DNA of 64,000 nucleotides from Undaria pinnatifida (Eukaryota > Sar > Phaeophyceae > Laminariales > Alariaceae): assembly GCA_012845835.1 (NCBI GenBank), contig JABAKD010000023.1, forward strand, positions 9,527,840 to 9,591,839, written 5' to 3'. The first letter of the stretch is position 1; each line of letters starts with the position of its first letter. Positions 63,235 through 64,000 of this stretch are shown one piece after another. The position numbers were made by a program, and so were the translations under genes. Under the pieces are notes generated by a model, which was given only the letters and a program-made list of their open reading frames with translations, did not search any database and had not been told where the DNA came from.

Positions 63235-64000
63235 ATATACAACGCTGGCACCACATATGCGACAATCTGTATGCCCGGCGAAGGGTGGCTCACGGGGAGA
63301 TTGCTCTCGGTACCCGACGAGGGACCATCACGCGGAGGAGAAGATAAGAAGATGGATTATATATATTAAAGTACCGGAGTCGCGGAGGCCACTCCGAACA
63401 TGCACACCAGAAGAAAAAAGATAGTAGTAACTGAGTAACAGCAGTAGCACTGGGTGCACTGCGCCAAGGGGGGCTCAACTCGAACATATCGAAGATTGGG
63501 ACCGCCAATCATATCAATAGTTCTACTCTACCATCTCCTTGGATTATTTGCAGTCATACACATCATACATCAGACTTGTGCGCAGGCATAAACCAACACA
63601 TGAACCAACATCCCCCCTGCCTGTGTGCACGTCATGATAACGTTCATCCAAAGCGCACCATCCGAAGCTTGCCCATTCAAAACAATGTACATGCCTTAAA
63701 TATCCAATTTCAATTCCAAAACAATTCTGCCTCTGCTCCAAAAACATGAATACTGATATCCAAACCCGCAACTAGCAGAATGGAACCGCAGTAATCGTAA
63801 CGGAAATCGCTGATAAGAATATGGGCGTCAAAGAGTGCAGTAGGATTAGTCCGTGTAAGACCAGAGAAAAAAAACTCTCGATTGTGGTTCAATGAATCAA
63901 GCCTAAGATTACCACGAAACCACCTATTTTTTACCTCAAATTATCATACTCCCAAGCTTTCGATCGAGCAAATTTAATGCTGAAATCAAGATAAAAATAC
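63235..64000. other. No supported gene
   Basis: I see no repeat family, RNA or coding pattern here beyond short chance frames. Confidence 0.35.

Noticed and set aside
1-64000. CRISPR array
   Set aside because: No set of identical short repeats with equal-length unique spacers exists. All repeats are tandem satellites or dispersed elements.

Overview
The window looks like intergenic, repeat-dominated nuclear DNA from a eukaryote. There are no bacterial-style operons, no long open reading frames and no rRNA genes. Trinucleotide and homopolymer satellites are common, tRNA-derived SINE-like elements and short terminal-inverted-repeat elements are numerous, and the one multi-exon reading I can propose uses a GT-AG intron. 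I cannot place the organism. A large-genome alga or other protist would fit, but nothing here is diagnostic. Very little of the 64 kb can be called protein-coding with confidence.

Layout. 0-17 kb: mostly short MITE-like elements of three related families, here called R1, R2 and R4, some nested, plus tandem duplications. 17-24 kb: a GTA microsatellite, a 32-bp minisatellite, an AT-rich block and the first copies of a dispersed repeat (R3). 23-38 kb: R3 copies mixed with SINE-like elements (S1 and S2), a 119-bp duplication, a conserved hairpin element and CTA and CTTCTC microsatellites. 38-50 kb: a 336-bp tandem duplication, further R1, R2 and R4 elements, a two-membrane-segment protein ORF (42.5 kb), a decayed retroelement integrase (43.4 kb) and the longest R3 array (47.2-48.5 kb). 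51.6-55.7 kb: the only gene-like island, all on the minus strand. It holds an open segment of unknown function, a two-membrane-segment protein ORF, a 340-bp tandem repeat array, an OTU-protease-like reading with one intron, a Pif1/RecD-like helicase C-terminus, and a broken relic of the two-membrane-segment protein. 56-64 kb: mostly unassigned sequence, a second copy of the hairpin element, an R3 copy and a degenerate long-period tandem repeat.

How the parts relate. R1, R2 and R4 differ internally, but their termini share GA at positions 1-2 and CTACGRTAGRGG (or a close variant) at positions 9-20. Intact copies lie between 4-bp direct repeats. They are therefore probably non-autonomous partners of one DNA transposase that is not in this window. 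R3 copies share one terminus and differ at the other, as truncated retro-copies do. The 51.6-55.7 kb island could be the wreck of a Helitron/Helentron-like element or of an integrated large DNA virus. OTU proteases and Pif1 helicases occur in both, and the sequence here does not decide between them.
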